Of a stretch of 64,000 nucleotides of DNA, positions 8,924-17,798 are shown one piece after another. The notes under the pieces are model-generated. The model saw only the letters and a program-made list of their open reading frames with translations. It had not been told where the DNA came from and did no database searches. The position numbers and the translations under genes are program-made. This DNA is from Bacteroides fragilis. GTDB taxonomy: Bacteria > Bacillota > Clostridia > Lachnospirales > Lachnospiraceae. Positions within the stretch are counted from its first letter, which is position 1, and each line of letters begins with the position of its first letter. Location of the stretch: assembly GCA_023664485.1 (NCBI GenBank), contig JAMPFK010000001.1:391888-455887 (forward strand). The letters run 5' to 3'.

Positions 8924-10891
8924 TTATCGGCGCAGAGAAAAACCGCTGACAAGCCGCCGCAGTACCCCTGCCTGCTCCGATAACTCGATGCTGGAAGCGG
9001 CGCTCTCTTCCGCCGTCGCGGTATTGGACTGCACGACACTGGAAATCTGGCCGATCGCTTCCGATACCTGGCCGATCGACCCTGTCTGGCGCTCTATCGC
9101 CTCCGATACAATGTTCATCTGCTCCGCTATCTGCGACGACCTGGCCACAATATCCGTCACCGATTTCGTTACCCGCTCCACAGCTTCGTTCCCGCCATTG
9201 ACTGCTTCGGTTGATCTCTTGATAAGCTTCATCGTCGCCTTCGCCGCCTCATCGGATTTAACGGCAAGCTCACGGACCTCGCCGGCGACTACCGCAAAGC
9301 CTTTTCCCGCTTCGCCCGCCCGCGCCGCTTCGACAGAAGCGTTCAGCGCCAGAATATTGGTCTGTAAGGCTATGTCGTCAATGGCGTCGATGATATGCGC
9401 GATTTCGCTGGTAGATGTCATGATCAGATTCATCGCCTGGTTCAAATGCTCAATATATCTGCCGCTCTCCTGCAGCTCCGCCCCGGCATGATCGACTGCC
9501 GCTTTCGCCTCCGTCACATAGCCGTCTGTCTTTTCCGCATCCTGTTCGATATCCGACATCGTAACGGAAAGCTGCTCGACGGCGCTGGACTGTTCCACGG
9601 CGCCCTGCGACAGCATGGAACTGCTTGAAGCCATCTGTCCGGCATTTTCGGATACATGCGTCGCCGCCTCCACAATACCGCCTAATGTGCTGTTCAGTTT
9701 TTCATTGATGATCTGAAGATACTGCTGTAAATCATGAAAATCGCCCGGATAATCCGCGTTGACGGCCTCTTTCGTCAAATCGCCTCCCGCGATTGCGCCA
9801 AGCACCGTACCGATTTCATCCACGATTTCCCGGAAATTCTCTATCAAATGCGCGATGGAGTCCGACAGGATATGTACCTCGTCTCTGCTCCGCACTTCCG
9901 GGACAGGACTTTTTAAATCACCCTCCGAAAGCGCGCGCAGGCGGTCGGCGCATCTCACGACCGGCCTTGCGATGGAACGGCTCAGAATCGTCGAAATCAG
10001 AATAACGACGATACAGAGTACGGCCGCGATCAAAACCTGCCTGTTATTTCCCGCATAGGCATCGTGCATGAACTCGTCCTCGTCCATCGTCACCGCCACG
10101 CTCCAGCCATCCGTTCCCGGAATCGGAGCGTATCCCTGAATGTTATTGGAATTGTCTTCTTCATAAGCGTAAAAAGCAATGCCGCTCTCCCCGGCCACCA
10201 TCTTTTTTTCAATTTCGGCAAGCACCTGCAAGTCCCGGCTTTCGGGATTTGCCGCCGCTTCCTCTATGATATTCTCCCGCTCCAGCACCGCCTGTTTATC
10301 ATTGCAGGCAATGGTCACGCCGTTTTTATCCAGAATGTAGGACTCGCCTTCTTCGCCGATCCGGATTTCCTCCACAATCGACTGGAAAATATAGGTATCG
10401 CACTGGAAATACAGCACCCCGTGTATGATATCGCCTTCCTTCACCGGTGCGGAAACGATTAAGAACATATCGTCCCCGGCGACATAAGGGGACGATATAT
10501 AGCTTTTTCCCTTCATCGCCTCCTGGAAAAAGGGTTCTCCCGAAATATCCGCATCGTGAAACGCGTCATAACCTTCCGCATCGGTCATGCCGCCGAAACG
10601 CATGGAATATTCCGCTACTTTTGTCTCAATAAATTCCTGCTTCTGCACGAGCGGTGTTTTCCCGTCATACAGAACCGGATTCGATGCTATTTCCGCAACC
10701 GTCAGCGTATAAGTGGCTATCATGTTCTGCGCCGTGGACGCCGCCAGCTCCGTCACCTCTGTCAAGGTTTTCTCAATCGCCGATATTGTGGAGCTTCTGG
10801 TCGTCGCCACACTCTGTATGCTGTTGATGACAGAAACGCCCAGCGTCGCGGCCATGACCATCAGCATAATTTTCGTTTGTATTTTCTTCAT
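8924..10891 (-). CDS. Methyl-accepting chemotaxis protein
   Basis: Transmembrane chemoreceptor of 655 residues. The N-terminal helix (IMLMVMAATLGVSVI) is followed by a dCache-like extracellular ligand domain of about 300 residues. A second helix (VLIAAVLCIVVILISTIL), a HAMP domain and a long signalling coiled coil come next; its hairpin tip reads IALQTNILALNASVEAARAG, the CheA/CheW contact. The start at 10891 sits 13 bases after GGAG; an ATG at 10903 is one base after it and less likely. No che genes are nearby. Confidence 0.93.
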   Translation of the reverse strand: MKKIQTKIMLMVMAATLGVSVINSIQSVATTRSSTISAIEKTLTEVTELAASTAQNMIATYTLTVAEIASNPVLYDGKTPLVQKQEFIETKVAEYSMRFGGMTDAEGYDAFHDADISGEPFFQEAMKGKSYISSPYVAGDDMFLIVSAPVKEGDIIHGVLYFQCDTYIFQSIVEEIRIGEEGESYILDKNGVTIACNDKQAVLERENIIEEAAANPESRDLQVLAEIEKKMVAGESGIAFYAYEEDNSNNIQGYAPIPGTDGWSVAVTMDEDEFMHDAYAGNNRQVLIAAVLCIVVILISTILSRSIARPVVRCADRLRALSEGDLKSPVPEVRSRDEVHILSDSIAHLIENFREIVDEIGTVLGAIAGGDLTKEAVNADYPGDFHDLQQYLQIINEKLNSTLGGIVEAATHVSENAGQMASSSSMLSQGAVEQSSAVEQLSVTMSDIEQDAEKTDGYVTEAKAAVDHAGAELQESGRYIEHLNQAMNLIMTSTSEIAHIIDAIDDIALQTNILALNASVEAARAGEAGKGFAVVAGEVRELAVKSDEAAKATMKLIKRSTEAVNGGNEAVERVTKSVTDIVARSSQIAEQMNIVSEAIERQTGSIGQVSEAIGQISSVVQSNTATAEESAASSIELSEQAGVLRRLVSGFSLRR

Positions 10892-11195
10892 CCCTGTAAT
10901 CATACTCCTTTCCCTGTCTGCGATGTTTGTATCGGACGCTGCGGACGCCGGCACAAACCCGCGGTTGAAAGAATGCAATTCTCTCAGCCTTGATTTCCCC
11001 TTATCGTCAAAAATTTTTTCGGCTCTATTATTTTAACCAGATTTGAGGAGAATTGCAAGATGAGAGGGATTGATACCACGGAAATCAATTTTGAGTTATC
11101 GTTTGGCTTTGCGCCGCCGGAACAGGCATAAATCCCGCGAAGGCCCTTGAAAAACGCCGGCAGTTAGTGAAAAAGACGCATCGCGGCTTTTGAGC
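10892..11195. other. Intergenic region between MCP gene and manA
   Basis: Holds the upstream region of the chemoreceptor gene. It includes the leader segment (about 10899-10930, CTCCTTTC then GTCTGCGATGTTTG on the plus strand) that recurs upstream of the sugar isomerase gene at about 46618-46640. The rest (about 11035-11190) shows no coding signal and no clear terminator for manA. Confidence 0.5.
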
Positions 11196-12158
11196 TTAGT
11201 GCCGCTGCGCCTTTTCCCGGATCGTCGTAATCAGGCCGTCGCAGACGCCTTTAATCTTGTAGTCCCCGCTTCCGGCGGGTATGAAAAGGCTGTCGCCCTT
11301 CCGAAATTCCAACGTTTCCCCCTGATTGGAAACTTCCCCGTGTCCGTCCAGTATGAGGATGCTCATAAAAGAGGCGTCGGACACACAGCCCTTCATTTCT
11401 TTCATTCTGTCTCCGTCCAGGTTGAGCTTATCCACCGTAAAATAATCGCAGTCCGCCACATGCGGATAAAAATCTTTCTCCCTGTCGGCGGGGCAGCGGT
11501 TCGTCACATCCAGCGCCTTTTCGATATGGAGCTCTCTTTTCTTTCCATCGGCGCCGACTCTTCCGTAATCGTAGACGCGGTATGTCACATTGGAATTCTG
11601 TTGGATTTCCGCGAGCAGGATATCTTTGCCGATCGCGTGGATCGTTCCGGCCTCGATAAAGAACATATCTCCCCTTTTGACCGGCACTGCCTCCAGTACT
11701 TCGAGAAGCGTATCTTCCTCGATCCTCTCGGCAAATTCTTCCCGGCTGATTTCCCTTTTGAAACCAAAATACAGGAACGCGTCTTTTCCGGCCTCCACCA
11801 CATACCACATCTCTGTCTTGCCATACTGCCCTTCGTTCTTCAGCGCATATTCGTTATCCGGATGCACCTGAATGGACAGGTCTGCTTTGGCGTCGATAAA
11901 TTTGATCAAAATCGGGAAATCCCTGAACCTGCCGCAGTTCGTTCCGAGCACGGCTTTTCCCTGTTCCTCTATATACTGCCGCAGCGTCTTTCCGGCGTGG
12001 ATACCGTTTTCGATCGTGGACGGCGTATCGGGATAACAGGAAAGCTCCCAGGATTCCGCCAGAATGTCTCCGGCAAACTCTTTTCCGTACTCCTCCGCCA
12101 GCCGGTGTCCGCCCCAGAGATAGTCTTTAAAGCCCGGCTTCAATTTTAAAATGCTCAT
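11196..12158 (-). CDS. manA: Mannose-6-phosphate isomerase, class I
   Basis: Zinc-dependent cupin enzyme interconverting mannose 6-phosphate and fructose 6-phosphate. The 320-residue protein has YLWGGHRL near the N-terminus, the zinc-binding QVHPDNEYAL, and EAGTIHAIG. I start it at 12158 (MSILKLKPGF), as for other family members. An upstream in-frame ATG (12170) belongs to the shared GAAAGG-ATGGTTATT leader. It is the last gene of the mannan operon and would channel mannose phosphate from the GH130 phosphorylases into glycolysis once a phosphomannomutase (not in this window) has converted mannose 1-phosphate. Confidence 0.95.
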   Translation of the reverse strand: MSILKLKPGFKDYLWGGHRLAEEYGKEFAGDILAESWELSCYPDTPSTIENGIHAGKTLRQYIEEQGKAVLGTNCGRFRDFPILIKFIDAKADLSIQVHPDNEYALKNEGQYGKTEMWYVVEAGKDAFLYFGFKREISREEFAERIEEDTLLEVLEAVPVKRGDMFFIEAGTIHAIGKDILLAEIQQNSNVTYRVYDYGRVGADGKKRELHIEKALDVTNRCPADREKDFYPHVADCDYFTVDKLNLDGDRMKEMKGCVSDASFMSILILDGHGEVSNQGETLEFRKGDSLFIPAGSGDYKIKGVCDGLITTIREKAQRH

Positions 12159-12330
12159 TTTAATAACCATACCTTTCTCTCAGCCTGAAAATTCATTTTT
12201 ACCATTCCGAAGCGTTCTGCGCTGAGGAACGCGGGCAGAATCTCAAATTCTGTTCTGCGGTCAATAGAGTTTGCAGCGCTCCGGCACAAATTCCCGGTTG
12301 AATAAATTGCTCATCAGAGAATTTATTCAA
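12159..12330 (-). repeat. Dispersed hairpin-rich leader repeat, copy 1 (upstream of manA)
   Basis: The core 12202-12330 matches 34028-34151 (upstream of clpB) with high identity by eye. Within it are several hairpins: GCGTTC/GAACGC, GCAGAAT/ATTCTGC, GAGTTTG/CAAATTC, and a terminal TTGAATAAATT/AATTTATTCAA stem. The manA-proximal end carries GGCTGAGAGAAAGGTATGGTTATT, found in part before other genes. It lies between two genes of one operon, so it is probably transcribed. Confidence 0.75.
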
Positions 12331-12335
12331 CTTTT

Positions 12336-13460
12336 TCACCCTATGATGAGTGCCATCAGATAGAACCCGGCCGCTTCCTCCGGCTCCGTTTCCGGAATGA
12401 AAATCTCTATCGTGTGTTTCCCTTTTTTCCCATGGTGCAGGATCGGTTCCAGATAGAGGCAGTCTCCCCAGTCCTCTTCAAAATTCCCGTCCAGCAGCCT
12501 CTTATGCGCCGTATCGCCGTCGAGAACCAGCTCCGCACGGACCGCCGGCCTGTTCACGGTCTTTCTGTACTGCACCGCGATGCAGGAAGCCTCCACTTCG
12601 AACCGGATTGCATCCCCCGGCTTTTTCCCGATCCAGCCGTTCTTGAAATGATCCAAATGGCCGCTCTTTTCCCGCGCGTCCGCATGGAATCCCATCAGGG
12701 CCGGGGAGATTTCCCGAATCGTCAGCCGCCTGGCGTTCTCGTAAGCATTGGCCGTCATGGGCGCGGGAAGCCCGCCGCTCTCTGCTTCCGCCACCCCGCT
12801 CCCCGCGCTCGTTTCCGTCTCTTCCATCCGCGCTTTCACCTTTTCCAGAAAAGCCGTAATCTCTCCCGCCACGAGCGCGTGTCCCTTATCATTCGGATGC
12901 AGGCCGTCGGGCGTCAATTCTTCCCGCGTATATTCCCCGGCTTTCATCCTTGCATACACTGTGTCTTTGATGCTCACATAGGGTACATGATACCATTCGC
13001 CCACCGCGTTATGATATCCCTGCGCATTCAATCCGGTATCATAGTAAACATTATTCAGCAGCAATACCGCCGGCGCGGAGGGCCAGCGCAGCAGCTTCCT
13101 TACGACCCCTTCGTAAGTTTCCTGAAACAGCTTCTCCTGCACGCTGTCTTCCACCGCATCGTTCACGCTGAAATCGACGACGACAAAATCCGGCTGGTAC
13201 ATCAGCACATCCGTTACCGCACGGGCCGCTCCATAGTGGGAGGTCGTGCCGCCGATGCCGCCGTTCACATAAGAAAACCTCGCCGCCGGGAATGTATCCT
13301 TCCACCATGTATATACTCTGTATGCATAAGTATTCCGCTCTTTGGACGCAAGACTTCCCTGCGTGACAGAGCCGCCCAGAAAACCTATCGTCATTTCATC
13401 GCCCCGCAGAGCCTTCCGCATACAGTTTTTCAGTCTCGTTAAATCCGGCTGATACATCAA
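12336..13460 (-). CDS. SGNH/GDSL hydrolase, CE17-like acetyl mannan esterase
   Basis: A 374-residue protein. Residues 1-205 are an SGNH hydrolase with GGSVTQGS (nucleophile Ser31), GGIGG, the VND block and DGLHPND (Asp185, His188). Residues about 235-374 are a beta-sandwich resembling CBM35. This two-domain plan is that of the Roseburia CE17 acetyl mannan esterase, which removes acetyl groups from manno-oligosaccharides. It has no signal peptide, so it acts in the cytoplasm. It lies 18 bases after the GH130_1 gene in the same operon. SGNH activity is well supported; substrate is inferred from architecture and neighbours. Confidence 0.8.
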   Translation of the reverse strand: MMYQPDLTRLKNCMRKALRGDEMTIGFLGGSVTQGSLASKERNTYAYRVYTWWKDTFPAARFSYVNGGIGGTTSHYGAARAVTDVLMYQPDFVVVDFSVNDAVEDSVQEKLFQETYEGVVRKLLRWPSAPAVLLLNNVYYDTGLNAQGYHNAVGEWYHVPYVSIKDTVYARMKAGEYTREELTPDGLHPNDKGHALVAGEITAFLEKVKARMEETETSAGSGVAEAESGGLPAPMTANAYENARRLTIREISPALMGFHADAREKSGHLDHFKNGWIGKKPGDAIRFEVEASCIAVQYRKTVNRPAVRAELVLDGDTAHKRLLDGNFEEDWGDCLYLEPILHHGKKGKHTIEIFIPETEPEEAAGFYLMALIIG

Positions 13461-13478
13461 ACAGTCCCCCCGTCTGTT

Positions 13479-14678
13479 TTAATCCCCCTGTTCCTTCCGG
13501 TTTCCTTCGCTTTCCAGCAGTTCCAGATTCCGCCGGATGAGATCGCATCTCTGTTTTACGCAGTCAGGCGAACGGTGCGGATCCTGCGGCGTATTGAAAA
13601 GATAGTCCTCTATTTTATCTATCGTCGTCGTCGCGACGTGCATCCGCGTATCGCAGGATGCGTAATAGAGATAAATATCGCCGTTCTCCCGCGCGACCGC
13701 GCCGTTGGTAAAGACTACATTGGATACATCCCCTACACGCTCTTTTCCAAGCGGCGCAAGAAATACGCCGGACGGCTCCGCGATCACTTTGGACGGATCC
13801 TTTAAATCCGTTCCGAACATATAGAGCACATACCGAAGCCCCGCCGCCGTATTGCGTACGCCGTGAGCAAAATGGATCCAGCATTTCTTCCCTTTGACCG
13901 GCACGGCACCCGCTCCATTCTTAGATTCCGTAATGGTATGATAAATCCTTCTGCTGATGATTTTCTCTTCATCGATAACGGCATGCCCGATATCCCCGCA
14001 CAGCCCGAACCCGATTCCGCCGCCGCTTCCCGTTTCGATAAAACCGTCCATCGGCCTCGTATAGAAAGCGTATTTGCCATCGACGAACTCAGGATGCAGC
14101 GCGACATTCCGCTGCTGCGGAGACTGTAATGTCTTCAGATTATCCAGCCGTTCCCACTTCTTTAAATCCTTCGTCCGGACGATTCCGGCTTCCGCTACCG
14201 CTGCCGACAGATCCGGGTTCTCCCTATCCTTGCTCTCTGAACAAAAGACGCCGTAAATCCAGCCGTCCTCATGCTTTGTCAGGCGCATATCATATACGTT
14301 CGTCTCTTCCGGGCAGGTATCCGGCAGTTCCACCGGATAATCCCAAAAATGAAAGCCGTCGATGCCGCTCTCGCTCTCCGCTACCGCAAAAAAAGACTTC
14401 CTGTCGTTTCCTTCCACCCGGACTACCAGACAGTATTTTCCGTCCAGATAAATCGCCCCGGAGTTCATCACCGCGTTGATGCCAAGGCGTTCCATAAAAT
14501 ACGGATTCGTTTCCTCATTCAGATCATACCGCCAGTGCACGGGCACGAACCCGCGGGTCAGCACCGGATATTCATATCTGTCGTAAATGCCGTTATAATA
14601 ATCGCTCCTGCGGTTCTTCGCGGCCGTCAGCCTGTCAACCTTCGCCTTTTCCACATAATACTGTTTATGAATTTTCAT
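13479..14678 (-). CDS. GH130 subfamily 1 phosphorylase (4-O-beta-mannosyl-glucose phosphorylase)
   Basis: Five-bladed beta-propeller phosphorylase of 399 residues converting beta-1,4-mannosyl-glucose plus phosphate to mannose 1-phosphate and glucose. The segments ARVEG-like VRVEGNDRKSFFAVAES, TNVYDMRLTKHEDGW, SPQQRNVALHPEFVDGKYA and TGSGGGIGFGLC match GH130_1 enzymes. The ATG at 14678 follows an AGAGGAT ribosome site; the frame continues upstream but not with family-like sequence. In gut mannan loci the substrate is made from mannobiose by a 2-epimerase, which is absent here. Confidence 0.88.
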   Translation of the reverse strand: MKIHKQYYVEKAKVDRLTAAKNRRSDYYNGIYDRYEYPVLTRGFVPVHWRYDLNEETNPYFMERLGINAVMNSGAIYLDGKYCLVVRVEGNDRKSFFAVAESESGIDGFHFWDYPVELPDTCPEETNVYDMRLTKHEDGWIYGVFCSESKDRENPDLSAAVAEAGIVRTKDLKKWERLDNLKTLQSPQQRNVALHPEFVDGKYAFYTRPMDGFIETGSGGGIGFGLCGDIGHAVIDEEKIISRRIYHTITESKNGAGAVPVKGKKCWIHFAHGVRNTAAGLRYVLYMFGTDLKDPSKVIAEPSGVFLAPLGKERVGDVSNVVFTNGAVARENGDIYLYYASCDTRMHVATTTIDKIEDYLFNTPQDPHRSPDCVKQRCDLIRRNLELLESEGNRKEQGD

Positions 14679-14745
14679 ATCCCATATCCTCTCTGTCCTT
14701 CCGGAAAAAACCGCTCCCGCGGTTCTTTCCGACAAAACCTCATCC

Positions 14746-15768
14746 TTATCTTTTTCCGACCTCCGTATCCGAACCGCTGACAACGCTGTGCGTCCTGATA
14801 TAATCGACGATTTCATCCACCTGCGTAAAAGCGAGTCCCACATAAGTATCCGCCGCGCCGTAATAAATCGCGATTCTTCCCGTCCCCGCATCCTGCATCG
14901 TCGCGCACGGGAAAGTAACGTTGGGCACAAAGCCCCTTTCCTCATACCATTCTTCCGGCGTCAGCAGGAAATTCTCACAGCGGTATTTCACGACCGACGG
15001 ATTATCGATATCCAAAATCGCCCCGCCGATGCTGTAGACATAACCGTTGCATGTTCCGGTCACGCCGTGGTAGAACAGAAGCCAGCCTTCGCTCGTTTCG
15101 ATCGGAGCCGCGCCGCCGCCGATTTTCAGATTTTCCCACCATTCATCGCCTTTGCCCATCACATGACGGTGCTTTCCCCAGTAGACCATATCCGGGCTTT
15201 CGGAAAGGAAAATATCGCCGAACGGCGTATGGCCGCTGTCGCTCGGACGGGACAGCATCATAAAGTTTCCATTCACTTTTCTTGGGAAAAGAACGGCATT
15301 TCTGTTAAAAGGCAGGAAAGGATTTTCCAATCTGGTAAACGTCCTGAAATCGGTGGTTTTGGCCATGCCGATTGCCGCGCCGTAGAACTCCTGACACCAG
15401 ATAATATAATATGTATCTTCTATTTTTACAAGCCTCGGATCATAAGCGTACCTGGGCATGAAGTCGTTGCCATCCTCATCCTTGAAGGGAATCTTATTCT
15501 CGTCAAACTCCCAGTGGACCGCGTCCCTGCTTCTCCCAAGGTAAATATATGGAATTCCATTGGTCTGTTCCCCCCGGAATACACCGATGAACGCGCCTTC
15601 GTACGGCATGACCGCGCTGTTAAAAATGCGCGCGATCCCCTTCGACGGATTGCGTCCAACGACCGGATTCCCGCTATATCTCCATACCGGCGCGCCGTTC
15701 CCATTCTCCGGCTTCTCCTGCCAGGGTATATTCGATGCGGAAATTCCATAAATTTTAACGTTGCTCAT
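14746..15768 (-). CDS. GH130 subfamily 2 phosphorylase (beta-1,4-manno-oligosaccharide phosphorylase)
   Basis: A 340-residue GH130 propeller enzyme predicted to phosphorolyse beta-1,4-manno-oligosaccharides, releasing mannose 1-phosphate. Characteristic segments are NPVVGRNPSKGIARIFNSA, MPRYAYDPRLVKIED, NRNAVLFPRKV and WLLFYHGVTGTCNGYVYSIG. It is only distantly similar to the neighbouring GH130_1 protein, so it is a functional partner rather than a recent duplicate. A GGAGG site precedes the ATG. It follows the ABC permease genes after a gap containing a hairpin repeat. Confidence 0.88.
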   Translation of the reverse strand: MSNVKIYGISASNIPWQEKPENGNGAPVWRYSGNPVVGRNPSKGIARIFNSAVMPYEGAFIGVFRGEQTNGIPYIYLGRSRDAVHWEFDENKIPFKDEDGNDFMPRYAYDPRLVKIEDTYYIIWCQEFYGAAIGMAKTTDFRTFTRLENPFLPFNRNAVLFPRKVNGNFMMLSRPSDSGHTPFGDIFLSESPDMVYWGKHRHVMGKGDEWWENLKIGGGAAPIETSEGWLLFYHGVTGTCNGYVYSIGGAILDIDNPSVVKYRCENFLLTPEEWYEERGFVPNVTFPCATMQDAGTGRIAIYYGAADTYVGLAFTQVDEIVDYIRTHSVVSGSDTEVGKR

Positions 15769-15771
15769 AGT

Positions 15772-15832
15772 AATCCTCCATTCTTGCTCAGCCAGTGAAA
15801 AATTTATTTTTCACAGTATAACCTCGCCTTTC
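15772..15832 (-). repeat. Leader repeat with AT-rich hairpin, copy 2
   Basis: Contains the hairpin GTGAAAAA-TTTA-TTTTTCAC (15795-15814), also present upstream of the DUF5674 and WYL-regulator genes. The end next to the GH130_2 start reads CTGAGCAAGAATGGAGGATTA on the minus strand and recurs upstream of the S66 peptidase gene as CTGAGCAGGAATGGAGGATTA. It lies within the mannan operon. Confidence 0.6.
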
Positions 15833-15879
15833 TTTCAAACTCTTTACCGCTCCACAAAACATAACATCTCCACCCTATT

Positions 15880-16722
15880 TTATCCCTTAACCGCGCCCGA
15901 CGCAAGACCGCCGTATACCTGTTTCTGGAATACGATAAAAATAATCAGAATCGGGATGATCGTAATCAGCACGCCTGCACAGATGTAGTTGTACTGGCTT
16001 CCATAAGGGCCCGTAAAGGTGTACAGGGCGGTCGATATCGTTTTCAGCTCCCTCGACTGCAGGTACAGGTTCGCCGCATAGTATTCGTTATATACGCCTA
16101 CGCCTTTCAATACGAGCGTTGTCATAATCGCCGGTTTTAAGAGCGGCAGAAGAATCTTAAAGAAAACGCCGAAATAGGTACAGCCGTCGATAATCGCCGA
16201 TTCGTCCAGCGATGTCGGAAGGTTCTCAAAGAACTGTAAGAAAATATAAATCGAGATAATATCCGTCCCCATCAGACAGATCATATATCCGTATAAATGA
16301 TTGATCAGATGTAAGGAATTCATGATCTCATAAATCGTTACCTGCATCGCGATGCCGGGAAGAAGAGAGGCGAACATGAACAGGTTCCGGATCAGGCCGT
16401 TCCCGACGAACTTAAAGCGGTTCAGCACATAGGCGATCATCGAGCTTACCAGTACGGAAGCCACGAGTACGACCACAAGAACGACTGCCGTATTTAAAAA
16501 ACCGCGGAGCATATTCGCCTGCGTGAACGCTACTTTGAAGTTCTCAAAATACAGGAAACTCTTCGGAAGCGTCAACGCCGAGGTCGTCTGGTATTCCTCT
16601 TCCGTCTTAAAGGCCGTGAACACACATACAACGACCGGAATGATCGCAATTACAGCCGCCAGCACCAGCATGCCATATTTAAAAATCGAAAATAATACCT
16701 GTTTGATATTTCCCTTTTTCAT
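15880..16722 (-). CDS. Carbohydrate ABC transporter permease (MalG-like)
   Basis: Inner permease subunit of a CUT1-type sugar importer, 280 residues with six predicted transmembrane helices. The ATPase-contact (EAA) loop is seen as LPTSLDESAIIDGCTYFGVF followed by ILLPLLKPA. The ATG at 16722 is preferred, since the earlier GTG overlaps the AAAGGGG ribosome site. It pairs with the MalF-like permease 15 bases upstream. No ATPase gene is present in the locus, so a shared MsmX-type ATPase encoded elsewhere probably energises it. Confidence 0.92.
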   Translation of the reverse strand: MKKGNIKQVLFSIFKYGMLVLAAVIAIIPVVVCVFTAFKTEEEYQTTSALTLPKSFLYFENFKVAFTQANMLRGFLNTAVVLVVVLVASVLVSSMIAYVLNRFKFVGNGLIRNLFMFASLLPGIAMQVTIYEIMNSLHLINHLYGYMICLMGTDIISIYIFLQFFENLPTSLDESAIIDGCTYFGVFFKILLPLLKPAIMTTLVLKGVGVYNEYYAANLYLQSRELKTISTALYTFTGPYGSQYNYICAGVLITIIPILIIFIVFQKQVYGGLASGAVKG

Positions 16723-16737
16723 GACAGCCACCCCTTT

Positions 16738-17736
16738 CTATCGTAAGCCCTGGCTCTTTTTAGCCTGTCTCTTTTTGCGCCTTACCGCCGCTTTGGACTC
16801 GTCTTCTGTTCCGTCGTTAAATACATAGGCGAAGAACAGCTTCTGCGCTATCGTACAGAGGATGATGATAGCGAGCAGCACGATAGCCATCGCGCTGGCA
16901 AGACCTACCTTCTGGTTCTCGTGCGCCAGTCTGTTCATGATAACGAAGTAAGTACCTGTGCCCATCGTACCGTTCGTGATAACGTAAGGCGGTTCGAATG
17001 CGCTCAGGGAACCGCTGATGGAAAGAATCAGGTTCAGAACGACGATGGATTTAATGCTCGGCAGGATAATATATTTGAACTGGTGCCATTTATTCGCTCC
17101 GTCCAGGGAAGCCGCCTCATAAAGGTTCGCATCCACGGACATCATGGCTCCCAGGAATAAGATCATATTCTGTCCCGTATACCGCCATACCGATGTAGCC
17201 GCCAGCGATATATTATTAATTCTGGTATCCTGCAGCCAATACGGGATATTTTCCTCCGCAACGCCGAACAGGGCGATGATGGAATCGAGCACATATCCTC
17301 TTGCATAGAAAAATTTAAAGATAAAACCGATTGCGATACCGGAAATCAGATAAGGGAAGAACATCGCCGCCTTGAATACGGACTCCCCTTTTACCTTAAA
17401 GACCATCAGCGTTGCGAAGAACAAAGCGAGTGCAAGCTGGATGACCGCGCCGCCCATATAGTAAAGGCTGACGAGCAGCGACTTGAAAATTTCCGGACGG
17501 TTGAATACTTCTACATAGTTTTTCAGGCCAACGAAGGTACGTTGTCCGATATATTTCATATTGTAGAAACTGAACTGCACCATTTTGGCAAACGGTACAT
17601 AGGTGAACATAAGCAGTAAAAGCAGCGGTACGAACATAAATGTAAAAATGACTAAGAATCTCTGGACTTTTCTGCTTCGGAACCATTCCCCAAAAGTTTT
17701 ATCAGACTTTGCGCCTGCCATTTTTTCTTTACCCAT
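16738..17736 (-). CDS. Carbohydrate ABC transporter permease (MalF-like)
   Basis: The first permease of the importer, 332 residues with six predicted helices. The EAA loop reads VDANLYEAASLDGANKWHQFKYIILPSIK. The ATG at 17736 has AAGGAG eight bases upstream. An in-frame extension to 17856 overlaps the solute-binding protein gene and is not family-like. The C-terminus is strongly basic (RRKKRQAKK). It lies between the binding-protein and MalG-like genes, the normal order. Confidence 0.92.
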   Translation of the reverse strand: MGKEKMAGAKSDKTFGEWFRSRKVQRFLVIFTFMFVPLLLLLMFTYVPFAKMVQFSFYNMKYIGQRTFVGLKNYVEVFNRPEIFKSLLVSLYYMGGAVIQLALALFFATLMVFKVKGESVFKAAMFFPYLISGIAIGFIFKFFYARGYVLDSIIALFGVAEENIPYWLQDTRINNISLAATSVWRYTGQNMILFLGAMMSVDANLYEAASLDGANKWHQFKYIILPSIKSIVVLNLILSISGSLSAFEPPYVITNGTMGTGTYFVIMNRLAHENQKVGLASAMAIVLLAIIILCTIAQKLFFAYVFNDGTEDESKAAVRRKKRQAKKSQGLR

Positions 17737-17798
17737 ATTCTTCTCCTTTTTGACCAGATAAGGCGGCGCGCTGTGCGCCGCCTTTCCGCGGTGTCGTT

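Noticed and set aside
12179..12192. CTGAGA word in the repeats, as in the TPP riboswitch
   Set aside because: The rest of the TPP consensus is absent and the associated genes have nothing to do with thiamine.
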